Origin: Prochilodus magdalenae
Lineage: Eukaryota; Chordata; Actinopteri; Characiformes; Prochilodontidae
Assembly (NCBI GenBank): GCA_024036415.1
Contig: JAMWET010004996.1
Location: forward strand, 268,370 to 332,369
DNA: 64,000 bases
Reading direction: 5' to 3'
Below are positions 34,361-50,360 of the stretch, one piece after another. Position numbers and translations under genes: made by a program. Each line of letters starts with the position of its first letter. The first letter of the stretch is position 1. The notes beneath the pieces are model-generated. The model saw only the letters and a list, made by a program, of their open reading frames with translations. It did not search any database and was not told the origin of the DNA.

Positions 34361-35039
34361 TTGATGATGAGTTTTCATAAGGTAAAACATCAAATAATAT
34401 CATGTCCTGTACTGTTTTTTTGGGGGTTTTTTTGGACTTAGAGGTTTACATATGACACACTTAATACATCAGTATGCTACAAACTAATAAGGTAGATTAG
34501 GTCTGTATTTCTCGCATGCTTAGAAGTAGCCTTTTGAGTTGATGTAGTGCTACAACATCTGACTGAAGTGCTACATCATTTAGGGCGAAACAAGAAACTC
34601 TGTTGTTACGGTGTTTGACATTTCTATCCCTTAAATAATTTTCTATGAGTGTGCTTTTAGAGGCATCAAGCTTTTCACCACCACTGTCAGTTCTCTTCCT
34701 CCAGAAGGGAATTTCACATAAAACCTTTTCAAAATAAAATCTTTAAACAGATTACAATTAAAATTGTGCTAAATTATTTTGCTAAAAATATGGAGAGAAT
34801 GGATTGGATAGGAGGGAAAAATCAGTTCTTTTCTTAGTCCATTAGAGGGTGTTAAAAAGTCATTTTTGCTTTCTGGTGAGAGGCTTCCCTCAGCAGTCAC
34901 GCTGGGTGGACTGTTTGAAATGTGTGTGTTGGTCTGTCTGCTTCACAATTTTTTTTAATCAACTTTTTCATAGAAGGGCACTTTGTAGTTCTACAGTTAC
35001 AGACTCTAGTAAATATCGCTGTATACAGTGGTACTTCAT

Positions 35040-35140
35040 TTTCATAGAGTGAGGGTCAGTATGACTGTGGATTAGACACATAGAGGAGTGAGGTTCAGTA
35101 TGGCTGTGGATTAGACACAGAGGAGTGAGGGTCAACAGTG
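35040..35140. repeat. Short array of the 37-bp minisatellite (about 3 units)
   Basis: GAGGGTCAGTATGACTGTGG followed by ATTAGACACA repeats here, the same unit as the long array at 51255-52260. Confidence 0.8.
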
Positions 35141-35488
35141 AGGTCACTTTTGGTAGATGTGATAAAATTACACCAAGGCAATCCAAGTTGGACCTGCCAA
35201 AAGTACTTGTGGGCTCTTTTCTAGTTTGGCTTAACAAACTTGACGTCCATAGCCTCTGTTGGGTTCTCAACATTTGGCCATTTGTACTTCAGCAAGTCCA
35301 CACTATCCTATTCCTAAGCAGGATCCTATTCTTAAGCACCGGGGCTGGCACCAAGGTAAGGTATATCAGAGTGAACTAGAAAACAATTTCCTGAAGGAAG
35401 CGCGGGATAGTTGCGCAGCTTGCTTAGTAAGGAACCAGTGATAACTAAACGAGTGTGGGTTGGTATGACTGTGGAGTAGCGTTAGGCC

Positions 35489-35990
35489 TGCCTTTAGTGA
35501 GTATGTGAAGTTTGGTGGCTCTCGGGCGAATGGAAACATTACTGCTTGGTTTGGGTGGAAAAGCACTGGGACTTTATGGGAGGAACGAGGGATGAATGCC
35601 CTTAGTGTGTATGTGAAGTTTGGCGCCTCTCTGGCGAATGAAACGGCCGGCTTTAGGTGCTTCCAAAAGTGACTGGGACTCTATGGAAGGAATGAGGGAT
35701 GCAAAAAAAAAAAGGAGAAATGAACGAATGGGGCTGCGCCCTGAGCCAGTGTGTCCGATATCGTGTCTCTAGGTCGAGCGGAAGTAGGGTAGATAGGCAA
35801 ACATTGTTTCATCCCATTCATTCTCTATGGGAGGAAAAAGGGATGTGAAAAGAAAGAGAACGAATGAGTGCGGGTCAATCCAACACTGCGCCCTGAGCCA
35901 GTGTATCCGATTTGGTGTCTCTAGGTCAAGCAGAAGTAGGGTAGGCACGCGTTTTTCAATCCCATTAATTCTCTTTGGGAAAAAAATCTG
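35489..35990. repeat. Partly duplicated segment pair
   Basis: Two paired similarities are seen. AGTATGTGAAGTTTGG at about 35498 recurs as TGTATGTGAAGTTTGG near 35610. GCGCCCTGAGCCAGTGTGTC at 35737 recurs as GCGCCCTGAGCCAGTGTATC near 35890. They look like degenerate direct repeats of 110-150 bp. Confidence 0.6.
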
Positions 35991-36774
35991 GAAAAATTCC
36001 TTCCTACTCGGAAACCGTGCATCCAATCCAAAAGCTGTATTCAAGCCCACATCACCCAGTCATACTGGAGAACATGGAGTTGGAACGGAACCGATATTTT
36101 GAAAGCTGTGGGACGAGTCACGCGGTGATGAAATGGCAGAAAAATAATAATAATAATAATAATAATAATAAGAAGAAGAAGTATATAAATCGAATAACAG
36201 TATAGATGCGTGTTGCTTTGCACTGTTGTGCACCATAATAAATCGGATAACTGTATAAAAACAAATCCAGAATGTGACGCATTTACATTACACAGGTCAC
36301 TGTACTGCTGTAAAACCTCAGACTCAGGGTGAATATACATCTCCATAGCATATGTTTGCTGCGTCCCCTTAAGGATCTTGACGGCTAAAGCTTGACTAGA
36401 AGACTTCCCCTGTACTTTCCATACTTCTCCAAATCTACTGCAGGTCAGTCGTGGCTGATGCACTTGCTTCCACAATGGATTCGCTGGCTGACCTCTTCTG
36501 CTCCTCCCAATGACACTTAATAATTCACTAGTGACCTCTAAACTCTCCAAATGATTAACTGATGATAATGGGGAACAAAATGTTGTTACATGTTGTTCCA
36601 AATTATAGCCATTTACTGGAAGGTGTGGGAACAAGGGGGATTCTGGATGCTTATTAATTTCTCATGCTTCCACAAGTGGACACTGATATAAGAGAACTGA
36701 GCCACCATTAGAGACTGGTCCATTAAAGACATGTTGGGGAGGCTGCACAAGATCTTACAAATTCCTGGTTGTGG

Positions 36775-36775
<1 letters not shown>

Positions 36776-36836
<61 letters not shown>
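36776..36836. repeat. (AT)n microsatellite
   Basis: About 60 bp of AT dinucleotides. Confidence 0.95.
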
Positions 36837-36841
<5 letters not shown>

Positions 36842-37094
36842 CTGTCCCGCCAACAGCATCCTGTGGACAGCGTCCTGTGACCACTGATGAAGGACTACAG
36901 GGTGACCAACACAAGCTGTGCAGTAGCAGATGAGTGTGTGTTAGAGTGTAGAGTATCTGAACACATTCGCAATTACGCAGGCACAAATTAGATTAAACGA
37001 AAAGAAGGTGATGTCTTTTTAACTGATCTCTGGGCACTGGGTAAACATACTTCCGGACGGTCTGGTGGTGGAGTTGTACACTTGGAACCCAACA

Positions 37095-39400
37095 TACGTA
37101 ATAATAGTTTACACTTCTATAGCGCCTTTCACAAACCAAAGGACGCTTTACAAACACAATAATAAACCAACAAACAAACAAAAAAAAAATCATGAACAAT
37201 GAAAATGTTTAGAGAAAAGAAGTTTTTAAGTGAGTTTTGAAGATGGAAAGAGAGGGTGAAGTGCGTATAGATGAAGGTAGGGAGGTCCCGAGTGTGGGGG
37301 CAGCAACACTAAATGACCTGCCACCCATAGAGGAAAGCCTGAACCTAGGAACAGCCAGGAGACCAGAGTCAGAAGACCTTAGCTTACGTGATGGGACGTA
37401 AGGATGTACGAGGGCTGACAGATAGGTGGGTGATAGGCCATGTAGGGCTTTAAAGGTCAGGAGGAGGATCTTATAGTGGATACGCTCTGTAACTGGTAGC
37501 CAGTGTAGCTGAAGAAGGATGGGGGTGATGTGCGCGGACTTCTTGGTGCAGACTAAGACTCTGGCTGCGGAGTTTTGAATGTATTGCAGAGGGCGAAGTC
37601 TTTTGGAGGGTAGACTATGGAATAGAGCATTGCAATAATCTAGCCTAGATGAAATAAATGCATGAACCAGAGTCCCAGCATCTTTCGAAGTAAGCAGTTG
37701 GCGGAGCCTTGCAATATTGCGAAGATGAAAAAATGCAGACATTGTCAGAGATTTAATATGGGAGGAAAAACTGAGGCAAGGGTCAAACAGAACACCAAGG
37801 TTCCGCACAGTAGTGGACAGGGTGACTGGTGTGTCATTAACAACAAGCACACAGTCGGAGTAGGCAGAGGCAGCTGTCTTAATACCAACAATTATAAATT
37901 CAGTTTTTTACTATTAAGCTTCAGAAAGTTAGCATTCAACCAGTTTGTTAACTCCTGAATGCAGTGCAACAGTGAGGAAGGTGGAAAAGATTCAGTGGGT
38001 TTGAGGCTAAGGTAAATCTGAATATCATCAGCATAACAATGAAAATTGAGGAAATGAGAACGAATAATATTACCAAGGGGTAAAATATATATAATAAACA
38101 GCAGAGGACCAAGGACAGAACCCTGAGGGACTCCCTGAGTAACCAGAGCAGTGTTTGATCTGTGCTTCCCTAAGGTCACAAACTGAGATCTATCTGATAA
38201 GTATAATATAAACCAGGACAGTATTACAGTGGAGAGACCAACAGAAGAGAGCCATGAGATCAATGTATTATGATTGACCATATCGAAGGCTGCAGTAAGA
38301 TCAAGTAGGAGTAAGATAGAAGCACAACCAGAGTCTGATGACAGAAGTAAATCATTAACCACATGGACGAGAGCAGTTTCAGTACCATGATGACAGCGAA
38401 AACCTGACTGAAAAGTCTCAAAGAGATTACTGATGTTAAGAAAATCTTGAAGCTGTGAAGCAACAACCCTCTCAAGTATCTTAGAAACAAATGGCAGGTT
38501 ATAGATTGGACTGTAGTTTTCCAGAGCTGAGCTATCAAGGCCTGCCTTTTTAATAATGGGAGTAACAGCAGCCGTTTTCAGGCCCAAGGGGACATGACCA
38601 GTAGTAAGAGACAGAATAATGAGATGGGCGATAGGAGTGGAGATGTCGGAAAGACAAAGCTTCAGGAGTGAGGTTGCAGCAGGAAAGACAAGATGAAGCC
38701 TTAGATTTAGATATAATCTTTGAGATATCTTCAGGTTCAACGGGAGAGAAGCTGAATAGGAACCTGGTACATGGGCTAGAGAGAAAGGTGGAGTAATCAG
38801 AGGGGACAGGATTATTGATAGAAATAATTTTATCCTGGAAAAAAAATCTAGAAAAGCAGTACAAGTTTCAGGGAAGGGTGAAAGTACAGGACTGGGAGGT
38901 CGAAGTAATTTACTGACTGTAGAAAAGAGTCGTTTGGGATCATGGCCAGATCCATTGATCAATTGCGAGTAGTAGGCAGAGCGAGCTGCCATTAGTGTCG
39001 CTTTATATTTGAGAATGTGATCTAAGTAGGCTTAGGAATGTACTTGTAGGCCAGTCTTTTTATTGAGACACTCAAGGCGTCTGCCAGTGGTTTTCAAAGT
39101 CCGAAGCTCAGAAGTAAACCAGGGAGAGGAGTAAGTGGAGGGGGCAGTTCTGGTCTTCAGAGGAGCTAGAGTGTCAAGAACGGCAGAGATAGACTCATTA
39201 TTAAGAGAGACAGCATCATCCGTAGAGGAACGCTCACAGATAAGAGAAAGAGAGGAGGACTTGAGAAGGGTGGAAAAAGACACAGGATCTACAGCAGTGA
39301 AATTACAGAAAGAGACCAAAGTTAAAGAGTGTGACTTGGAATTGGGGAGACAGAGATCAGCAGTAATAAACATGTGATCAGAAACACCAACATAAACGCC
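37095..39400 (-). mobile_element. L2/CR1-like LINE, 5'-truncated
   Basis: On the minus strand, frames at 39373-39032, 38992-37892 and 37850-37209 cover the end of an endonuclease region and a reverse transcriptase. Motifs are LLDLTAAFDMVNHNTLI, TQGVPQGSVLGPLLFIIYI, FHCYADDIQIYLS (catalytic YADD) and the L2-type C-terminus ITPILLQLHWLPVTERIHYK. A frameshift lies near 38730 and another near 37880. The 3' tail carries the TATAGCGCCTTTCAC motif (reverse of 37117-37131), common in L2 tails. Orientation is opposite to the CLCA genes. Confidence 0.85.
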
Positions 39401-41892
39401 TGAAACGCCATTCTACTACTACATTCTACTTATTTTAGATGTTAAATTACATGTACTGGCTTGTGAAATAAATATTTGATTAGTTATTTTTTGTAAATTG
39501 TATTTTTAGGAATCATTATGAATGTCATATGACAAATTACTGTTCTGTTCATAGTTGATATTGGATTAAACTGAGATTGCTGAAGTAGTCTTAAAAAGTC
39601 TTTTCACTGTTCACTTTACAATCAAATCTCAACTTGGACGTCCAGCAAAGTCATTTTCTAAACATCTTTTCAGTTTTTGCTGGGTGGTAGGCCTTTACAG
39701 GCCTCAGGACAGTGACATTCAGTTCTACTGCAGACTTGTGAGACCAGTTGTCGAGTCAAGTCAAGTCAAGTCAAATGTATTTTTTACAGCAGCTTTTACA
39801 ACAGATGTTGTCACAAAAACACACAGAAAATCCTGGCCCAAGCCCCCAGTGAGCAACCCAAAGGCAACAGTGGCAAGGAAAAACTCCCACAGAGCAAGAG
39901 GAAGAACCCTCGAAAGGAACCAAGACTCAAACGGGAAAGCCATCTTCAGGTCCACTCCAGATAGCAACAAACACAACAAGGACAGCACAGGACAAGGAGC
40001 ACAGTACAGGACACGACACGGAGAAGCTTCAGGGTAGGCAAACTGGTCAGCAAGAAGACAATGGCAGTCAGCCGACAGAGGTAAAGTGGCAGCATCAGAG
40101 CGCACAGGATGGGCAGTAGCCTAGCAGCAGCCACAGAGTTTGGGCAGTAGCTCAGCTCCGACAAAGAAGAAAACACAGGCAATTACTTCTGACAGCTGGA
40201 AACTAATTACCAAAAGCTTTACTGGACCGGTAGGTTTTAAGCCTAGACTTGAAGATTGGGGCTGGCTGGTTTCTTTTTTGCTGAGTAGTTATATCAGAAC
40301 CAGGAAATACCAGGGAAACTTGTTAACTGCTAACTGGCTAATCACTACACGTACAGCACTCACCATAAAATATATGGCAGTTGTGGGTTGAGGGTTAAAA
40401 AGCCAGCCGGTTACTGATCCCACAGTGACGACTGAAGTGCCCTTGAGCAAGGCATCTAACCCCTAGCTGCTCCCTGGGTTCACATATTTCAACACCTAGC
40501 CATTTATGTTGGTCTTTACATGTTGCAACACAAAAACTCCTTGTGGTTTCCCTGTTATGGGAAACCGATACGAGACACTTGTTCTGCATGTTGTAGCTGG
40601 TCTGAGCTTATTTAGGACTGCTGATCCAAACGTGGGTTTCAGTTAACCACAAAATATTTTCCAAATGGATCTTGTTTTTTTTTTTTTTTTGGTCAAAAAC
40701 AACAGTGACAACCTTAAAGGTTACGATGGTTTACAGTACGACTTTTGCCGGCAGACATTTTAGCATGTTTCCAATGCGGTCAAAAATTGTTTATTACAAA
40801 ACAATCTTCTTTTCTTATCAGACAAAAATGAAGTATGGCTATGCTGACAGCCATATAGGTCATCCAAGATGGCGAAAACACATCTGAGAGATATCTCTGA
40901 TAATAAGGTTATTCATGTCATTTGCATGACACTGCAGCATAGGCAAGTTTCAAAGGGAACCGACAACGGTATCAGTTACTTTTTCTTGCAGCGTTTTTTA
41001 GCCGCCCCAGACTCTCGGCTCCAACAGTATGGATATCCAACAGTATAGATAACTTCACTCCAGTTGAATCCACATATGGATTGCGATTACAAGTCCTTCT
41101 GATGATTTGTAAGATCTACCCAAAAATCTTGTTAACCAACCCGTCTGTTGTTTCCAGCTTTAGTGTAATAACACATTCACCCTCTTAAAAAGTAGCTGCT
41201 TGCCTTACTCTTTGCCTTTTAAGCATTTTGGCAATATAATATTCGCCTTTTCAACACCCAGCAGATGAAAGCACTGATACTCCTCCAGTGGGGTTTTTTG
41301 CAGCCTGTCTCAGGCCTACTTATACAAAGAGCTCTATTTAATGAATGATAATTCATCAGTTACCATGATCTGCTCAAAGAATGATCCTTATCTCATCTAA
41401 TAAACCGTCAAGTCTGTGGTATGGTGGCTTCTGGTTCTTCTGGTGTTCCTCAGAAATGTTATCCGGTTCTTGTGAAAGATGTTAGTACTTTAAAACAATT
41501 TGTTATGTCATCCTGCTTATACATACAGGGCAATCTGGGGGAAAACATTTGTCACTTTATTATGGATACATTTGACCAAATGAGATCTGACAGTGCTAGC
41601 TCCACCAGTACTAAAGTAAAAGAGTGGTTTAAGCCTTTCCCCATGTAAAAGCCTCAAGCTGCAGTACCTTATCAAAAACAATACAGGTAATTGTGTTGCA
41701 TTTAGGGTTTGCTACATCTGCTGCATAAGCCTAGAGCTCAGAACTGGGCACTCTACAAGCTGTACTGCTGTTGTGCTGTCAGCATTTACACAGCTGTCAA
41801 TAAATCTGAACCAGGGAGCTTAAAATATGCTTTTTCAAAGAAGCACTAATGCAGCTTTCATTCTCTCCTGAATTGGAGGTGAACACATGGAC
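39401..41892. other. Intergenic sequence with dispersed repeats, no gene seen
   Basis: It includes a (GTCAA)n run and a dispersed fish repeat at 39753-39920 (GGCAACAGTGGCAAGGAAAA), and a second common motif, AGTGCCCTTGAGCAAGGCAT, at 40436. The frame at 41421-41648 has no recognisable domain. Confidence 0.5.
39753..39930 (+). repeat. Dispersed fish repeat (AGGAAAAACTCCC family), second copy
   Basis: It begins with (GTCAA)n and includes AACAGATGTTGTCACAAAAA and GCAACAGTGGCAAGGAAAAA. It is shared with 2170-2400, which lacks the GTCAA lead. Confidence 0.6.
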
Positions 41893-44985
<3,093 letters not shown>

Positions 44986-46129
44986 AAATACTAAGAGGGG
45001 TTCCGTGAAACGTTTCAGGCTAACCCCAAGTTTAATCAATCTCAGAACCATAGGCATACACGTTAGTTATGGGTTAAAGGTTTTGTGCTTCTTGCTGTGG
45101 CCACTGTACTGGTTGCATGACTGACACTTATTTTTCTGTAAGTCTCCATAAGAGACCTGAAGGACCTCTGCAGCTAAGTTATAGGCCACAACCTGTAACA
45201 ACCGTTTTTTCTGTTTCACGACAGCAGATCGAACTAAGATTATTACCCAGATTTCTTTCTCCCTGGAATTTGTATTTGTAAAAAGACACTGACACCAAGC
45301 ACCTGAAATGTCTGTGTTGAACTGTTAAGATTGGATTTAGGTCCCTTACCTGCTGCTACCTGATAAATGTACATAGGCATGCCTAGAACAGTGTAAATTC
45401 TTTTTTCTTAATGACTAAAACACAGAATTTGTGAATTTGTGTAATGTAGTGTCCCCACTGGGTAGACAAGGTCATTTTGTGTCATGGCCATGCATTGATG
45501 CATATCCTTATCAATGGATAATCAATAACGTCTGGCATACCAGCTAAACATGAAGGTCTGTGGGAAGGTTGCCAAACAAAACCTGGCAGCTGGTAAGCCA
45601 ATTTAATGGAGACTGAATATTTTTTTTGTTGGTTCTGCATGCATAAACTGTGTTCTGGACTTGTTTCAGGTTACGTGCACAGACAACAGGCACTTGTTCT
45701 GGACTGGGGTCCGGATTCTCTGTCTGTATTCTCTGTATCTGTTGTGGAAAGTCCTACATAAATAAATTTGACATGACTTCACCTAAAGTTGTTTTGTTCC
45801 TTTTTCACAGGTTTCACTTTGCCTACTGAACGAATGTGGAAATAATACATGTGAAAAACGTGGGTTGAAAACAAGAGAATAGAATCAAATGTGGAAATCT
45901 TTTGTGGTGATTTGAAACGTATGAGAAAAAGAGAGAAGATGAGAAGGGAATAAGGGGAAAAGTAATAAAAAGTAAAGAGTATACGTTTAACACCGTTTAA
46001 GGAATGATCGATAGCAATGCTATTTCCCTATTGCCTATTGCTATTTTCCCTATTTTGCTATTGCTATTGGGTTCAAATCAGGAAAGAAAAGAACCTTAAA
46101 CCTGTAATTGCATTTCTGATGGATTAGGC
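44986..46129. other. Intergenic, no gene seen
   Basis: AT-rich sequence with no convincing exon, motif or repeat terminus. Imperfect short repeats of CTATTGC occur near 46020-46070. Confidence 0.5.
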
Positions 46130-46689
46130 CAGGGGTGTCAAACTCAAACTCAAACTCAACAACCTTCACAAAGCCAGGGGCCAGAGAACCCAAATGGTCC
46201 ATTGTTTATTCAGTCATGCCAGAACTAACGTCGTAATCGAAGTGTTACATTAATACTTAAAATATTCAAAGCTAAATGTATAGTTTTATAATAACATGTG
46301 GCCTGCTGTGCTTCAAGGCCCTCTACTTTCTCGTTGTCACTTTCTGTCTGTCCATTTCTCCATATTTGAGTGTTTCGTCTCGTAATGAGGTTCGAATATC
46401 ATAAAGGTATTCAAACTTCCATTTGTCCTGAAAGCTCCTGTGTTCGCTGTCCACTGTTCTTGTGGTCATTTTTTAGCTAGCTAGGTGTTTATATTTGTTG
46501 GTCTGCTGCAGAAACGCAGCTTGCTACTGTATGTCTGTTGTGGTACAATAAAAGTGAGGGTTAGAAATGAGTCGTCAAGACGGACAGTCATCACCTGCAA
46601 CCCACATAAGCTAATGGCAGATCTCGCTGTGTTTGTGTTAATGCTATAGAAATCCCTCTACTTTAATGGCATGTAATCAAACCGGCAGT

Positions 46690-49642
46690 GTAGTTTAATG
46701 TGCTTTTCGGAGACATGGCTACACCAGGACATTCCGGATGACAACGTTTCCATCACTGGCTTTCAGACTGTTCGGGCCGGCCGGGACTGCACCGAGAGCG
46801 GTAAGCGTAAAGGGGGAGGGCTAGCTGTGTTAGTTAATAACCGCTGGTGCTCCCCTGGTCACATTACCGTCAAGGAACGTATCTGTTGTCCGGACATTGA
46901 GCTACTGGCTGTTGGACTTAGGCCATATTATTTGCCGCGGGAGTTCTCCCATGTTGTTGTCGTGGCTGTTTATATCCCCCCCTCTGCCAACCCGACGTCG
47001 GCGTGTGACGTCATTCACTCCACCATAGCGCGTCTCCAAACTCAACATCCGACTGCCTTCATTGCCATATCAGGTGACTTCAACCACGTCACTATGGCCA
47101 GGACACTACCAAACTTCACACAGTATGTGGACTGTCCCACCAGAGAGGAGAGAACACTGGACCTGCTGTATGCTAATGTTAAGGATGCATACAGCTGCTC
47201 CCCCCTCCCCCCTCTGGGTGGATCTGATCATAACTTGGTCAACATTAGCTCAAAGTATGTGCCTCAGGTAAAGAGTCAGCCTGTGACCACGAGGACAGTG
47301 AGGAGATGGTCAGAGGAGACTTCTGAAGTGCTGCAGGACTGCTTTGAGACTACAGACTGGACAGCACTCTATGAGCCTCATGGAGAGGACATTGACGGGC
47401 TCACAGAGTGCATCACAGACTACATCAACTTCTGTGTGGACTCCACTGTCCCAACCAGGACTGTTAAATGTTACCCAAACAACAAGCCGTGGGTAACAAA
47501 GGACATTAAAGCCCTCCTCAACAAGAAGAAGAGGGCTTTCAGAGCTGGAGACCGGGAGGAGGTGAGAACGACCCAGAGGGAACTGAAGAGAACCATCAGG
47601 GAGGCTAAAGACGGATACAGGCGGAAGCTGGAGTGGAAACTCCAGCAGAACAACATGAGGGAGGTCTGGAGTGGTATGAGGACCATCACCGGCTTCAGGT
47701 CCAGCAACAACGGGGGAGTAGAGGGCAGTGTGGACAGGGCCAACGAGTTAAATCTGTTTTTCAACAGATTTGACACTGCAAGCTCTGATCTCCCCCTCCC
47801 TGACTCCTCTGCTGCTGCCTGGCCTCAACAGCCCACTCCACTCCACCCCCCTCCTCCTCCTGATAGCCTCCCCCACTCCTGCGATAGTCCACTTCACACC
47901 CCCTCACCTCCCCCACCAGTCTCCTCTACAGTGAATTTCTCCGCTGACCAGGTGAGAAGACAACTACAGAGACTCCACATGAATAAGGCTGCGGGCCCCG
48001 ATGGGGTCCCCCCCAGGGTGCTCAAAGCCTGTGCCACCCAACTTTGTGGAGTCCTGCAGCATGTCTTCAACATGAGCCTGTGTCTCCAGAGGGTCCCTGT
48101 GATGTGGAAGACGTCCTGCATTGTTCCTGTGCCAAAGACTCCGCGGCCCAGTGACATCAAGGACTACAGGCCAGTGGCACTGACGTCTCACATCATGAAG
48201 ACCATGGAGAGACTCGTCCTGGAACAGCTCCGGCCCATGGTCCAGCCACTTCTAGACCCCCTCCAGTTCGCCTACCAACCTCGTCTGGGAGTTGAGGATG
48301 CCATCATCTACCTGCTGAACCGAGTCTACGCTCACCTGGATAAGCCAGCCAGCACTGTGAGGGTCATGTTTTTTGACTTCTCCAGTGCATTTAACACCAT
48401 TCAGCCTGCTCTTCTGGGTGACAAGCTGAACGTGATGCAGGTAGACGCCCCCCTCGTGTCCTGGATTGTTGACTACCTGACTGGCAGACCACAGTATGTA
48501 CGCCTGCAGCACTGTGTGTCAGACAGAGTGGTAAGCAACACTGGAGCCCCGCAGGGAACTGTCCTCTCTCCCTTCCTCTTCACCCTCTACACCACAGACT
48601 TCAACTACTGCACAGAGACCTGCCATCTTCAGAAGTTTTCTGATGACTCTGCAGTAGTGGGATGTATCAGCAGGGGTGATGAGGGTGAGTACAGGGCCAC
48701 GGTGAACGACTTTGTTGCGTGGTGTGAGCTGAACCATCTGCAGCTCAACGTGACAAAGACAAAGGAGCTGGTGGTGGACCTGAGGAGGGACAAAACACAG
48801 GTGACCCCTATTTCCATCAAGGGGGTCAGTGTGGACACTGTGGAGGACTATAAATATCTGGGTGTTCACATTGACAATAAACTGGACTGGTCTAAGAACA
48901 CTGACGCCCTCTACAGGAAGGGCCAAAGTCGTCTCTATTTTCTGAGGCGTCTGAGGTCCTTCAACATCTGCAGGACTATGCTAAGGATCTTCTATGAGTC
49001 TGTGGTGGCGAGTGCCATCCTATACGCTGTTGCATGCTGGGGCAGCAGGCTGAGGGTGGCAGACGCCAACCGGCTTAATAAACTGATCCGCAAAGCCAGT
49101 GATGTTGTGGGTGTGGAGCTGGACTCGCTGATGGCAGTGTCTGAGAGGAGGACGCTGTCTAAGCTGCAGACCATCATGGATAACGGCTCCCATCCTCTCT
49201 ATCACACAGTGATGAGTCACAGGAGCACATTCAGTGCAAGACTCATCCAGCCAAAATGCACTACCGAACGTCACAGGAGGTCATTCCTACCTGTGGCCAT
49301 CAGACTTTATAACTCCTCCCTTAGAGCACGACACCATTTACATGTACAGTAATAACAGTTAAACAATAATTTAATTATGTGTGCGACAACTCAATGTGCA
49401 ATATTTTTCTGACTTCTGAACACTTACTGCTGCTAACAGTATATCTGTACTCATTATTATAGCCACAGCCACTTTACTTTTATTTTATCTTTATTGTATT
49501 ATAAGACTTTATATATGTGTACATATTGAAAATTTCTCTCTTGTTGTAAATGATTATTGTTTATTCTAAATGGTTGCTACTGTAAAAACTGCAATTTCCC
49601 CCTGGGATTAATAAAGTATTTCTGATTCTGATTCTGATTCTG
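46690..49642 (+). mobile_element. CR1/Rex1-group LINE with long intact ORF2
   Basis: The element is 5'-truncated (an in-frame TAA lies a few codons upstream of 46698). It ends with CTGGGATTAATAAAGTATTT and (TGATTC)n at 49620-49642. It carries one continuous frame of 884 codons, listed separately. Confidence 0.85.
46698..49352 (+). CDS. LINE ORF2: endonuclease and reverse transcriptase, 884 aa, N-terminus missing
   Basis: The protein nicks target DNA and copies LINE RNA (family role). The AP-type endonuclease covers about residues 1-190: CFSETWLHQDIPDD, GGGLAVLVNNRWCSPGH, ISGDFNHV and GGSDHNLV. The first endonuclease motif before SETW is absent, so the N-terminus is lost. The reverse transcriptase covers about residues 425-760: NKAAGPDGVPPRVL, FFDFSSAFNTIQ (about 557), GAPQGTVLSPFLFTLYT (about 613), FSDDSAVVG (catalytic, about 645, S in place of the usual A) and YKYLGVHIDNKLDW (about 716). 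No internal stop, unlike all other LINE copies here. It is a transposon gene, not a host gene. Confidence 0.88.
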   Translation: MCFSETWLHQDIPDDNVSITGFQTVRAGRDCTESGKRKGGGLAVLVNNRWCSPGHITVKERICCPDIELLAVGLRPYYLPREFSHVVVVAVYIPPSANPTSACDVIHSTIARLQTQHPTAFIAISGDFNHVTMARTLPNFTQYVDCPTREERTLDLLYANVKDAYSCSPLPPLGGSDHNLVNISSKYVPQVKSQPVTTRTVRRWSEETSEVLQDCFETTDWTALYEPHGEDIDGLTECITDYINFCVDSTVPTRTVKCYPNNKPWVTKDIKALLNKKKRAFRAGDREEVRTTQRELKRTIREAKDGYRRKLEWKLQQNNMREVWSGMRTITGFRSSNNGGVEGSVDRANELNLFFNRFDTASSDLPLPDSSAAAWPQQPTPLHPPPPPDSLPHSCDSPLHTPSPPPPVSSTVNFSADQVRRQLQRLHMNKAAGPDGVPPRVLKACATQLCGVLQHVFNMSLCLQRVPVMWKTSCIVPVPKTPRPSDIKDYRPVALTSHIMKTMERLVLEQLRPMVQPLLDPLQFAYQPRLGVEDAIIYLLNRVYAHLDKPASTVRVMFFDFSSAFNTIQPALLGDKLNVMQVDAPLVSWIVDYLTGRPQYVRLQHCVSDRVVSNTGAPQGTVLSPFLFTLYTTDFNYCTETCHLQKFSDDSAVVGCISRGDEGEYRATVNDFVAWCELNHLQLNVTKTKELVVDLRRDKTQVTPISIKGVSVDTVEDYKYLGVHIDNKLDWSKNTDALYRKGQSRLYFLRRLRSFNICRTMLRIFYESVVASAILYAVACWGSRLRVADANRLNKLIRKASDVVGVELDSLMAVSERRTLSKLQTIMDNGSHPLYHTVMSHRSTFSARLIQPKCTTERHRRSFLPVAIRLYNSSLRARHHLHVQ

Positions 49643-50360
49643 AAATACGGTGAACAGCAAAAGTGAAACGACTTTATTTAATCATCTATAGGACAAACAA
49701 AACATTGTTGATGTTTGTTGCAGGTTACACCCAATGTTTATTTGACAAATCCACAGCGGTGACTATAGGAGATCACTGTCAAGTTTCTCCAAAATCAAAA
49801 CACTATTTTAAACAATTCTATTGATTTCCTTGATTGGTATTAAAAGTTTTAACAAACTGTTGCTTAGGTCATAACATTATATATTATATTATATACATTA
49901 ACATACGATTATTGTATAAATAGGGTCTTTGAGATAGAAGCGATTCCCATCCCACAATAAATACAGATGTCAGAGATGTCAGCCAATGAGAATTAAGCTC
50001 TGTCTTCAATAAGCTATCTCTCAGCTCAGACAGCCCGCACGGAGCAACTGCAGCCACTGACTCTGAAACCTGGCTTGCACTCAGGAGCTTATGACGGTGT
50101 ATGTTGCTGACACAAGCTGAACCAATACACGAGCCAGTATGAAGAAGCCTATAGACTGTTGTTGTTTGGAGGGTGGCACACATTACGTTGCCGGGCATAC
50201 TGGGGATCATAGTGCAGCGGATTGTTAAAGGGGCTTATATTAATAGAATCTGACATTAAATAATATTATATTAATTGCTAATATTAGTTTATCGAAATTA
50301 TTCTGTGGGCTGGATTGGATTTTGCCTGGTTTGGCCCATAATGTTGTGTTGGACATACGG

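Larger units (their letters stand above)
32386..37090. other. Intergenic sequence with small repeats, no gene seen
   Basis: No supported coding exon. Separately listed items inside it are a tRNA-like SINE head (33731-33780), a Tc1-family relic (34080-34360), three copies of the 37-bp minisatellite (35040-35140), duplicated segments (35489-35990) and microsatellites (AAT)n at 36147-36170 and (AT)n at 36776-36836. Confidence 0.5.
46130..50360. mobile_element. hAT-like element interrupted by a LINE
   Basis: CAGGGGTGTCAAACTC at 46130 is a typical hAT left terminus. The degenerate right terminus near 50310-50360 retains GGCTGGATTGGATTTTGCCT, common just inside such ends. Without the LINE it is about 1.2 kb and has no transposase. 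Confidence 0.5.
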
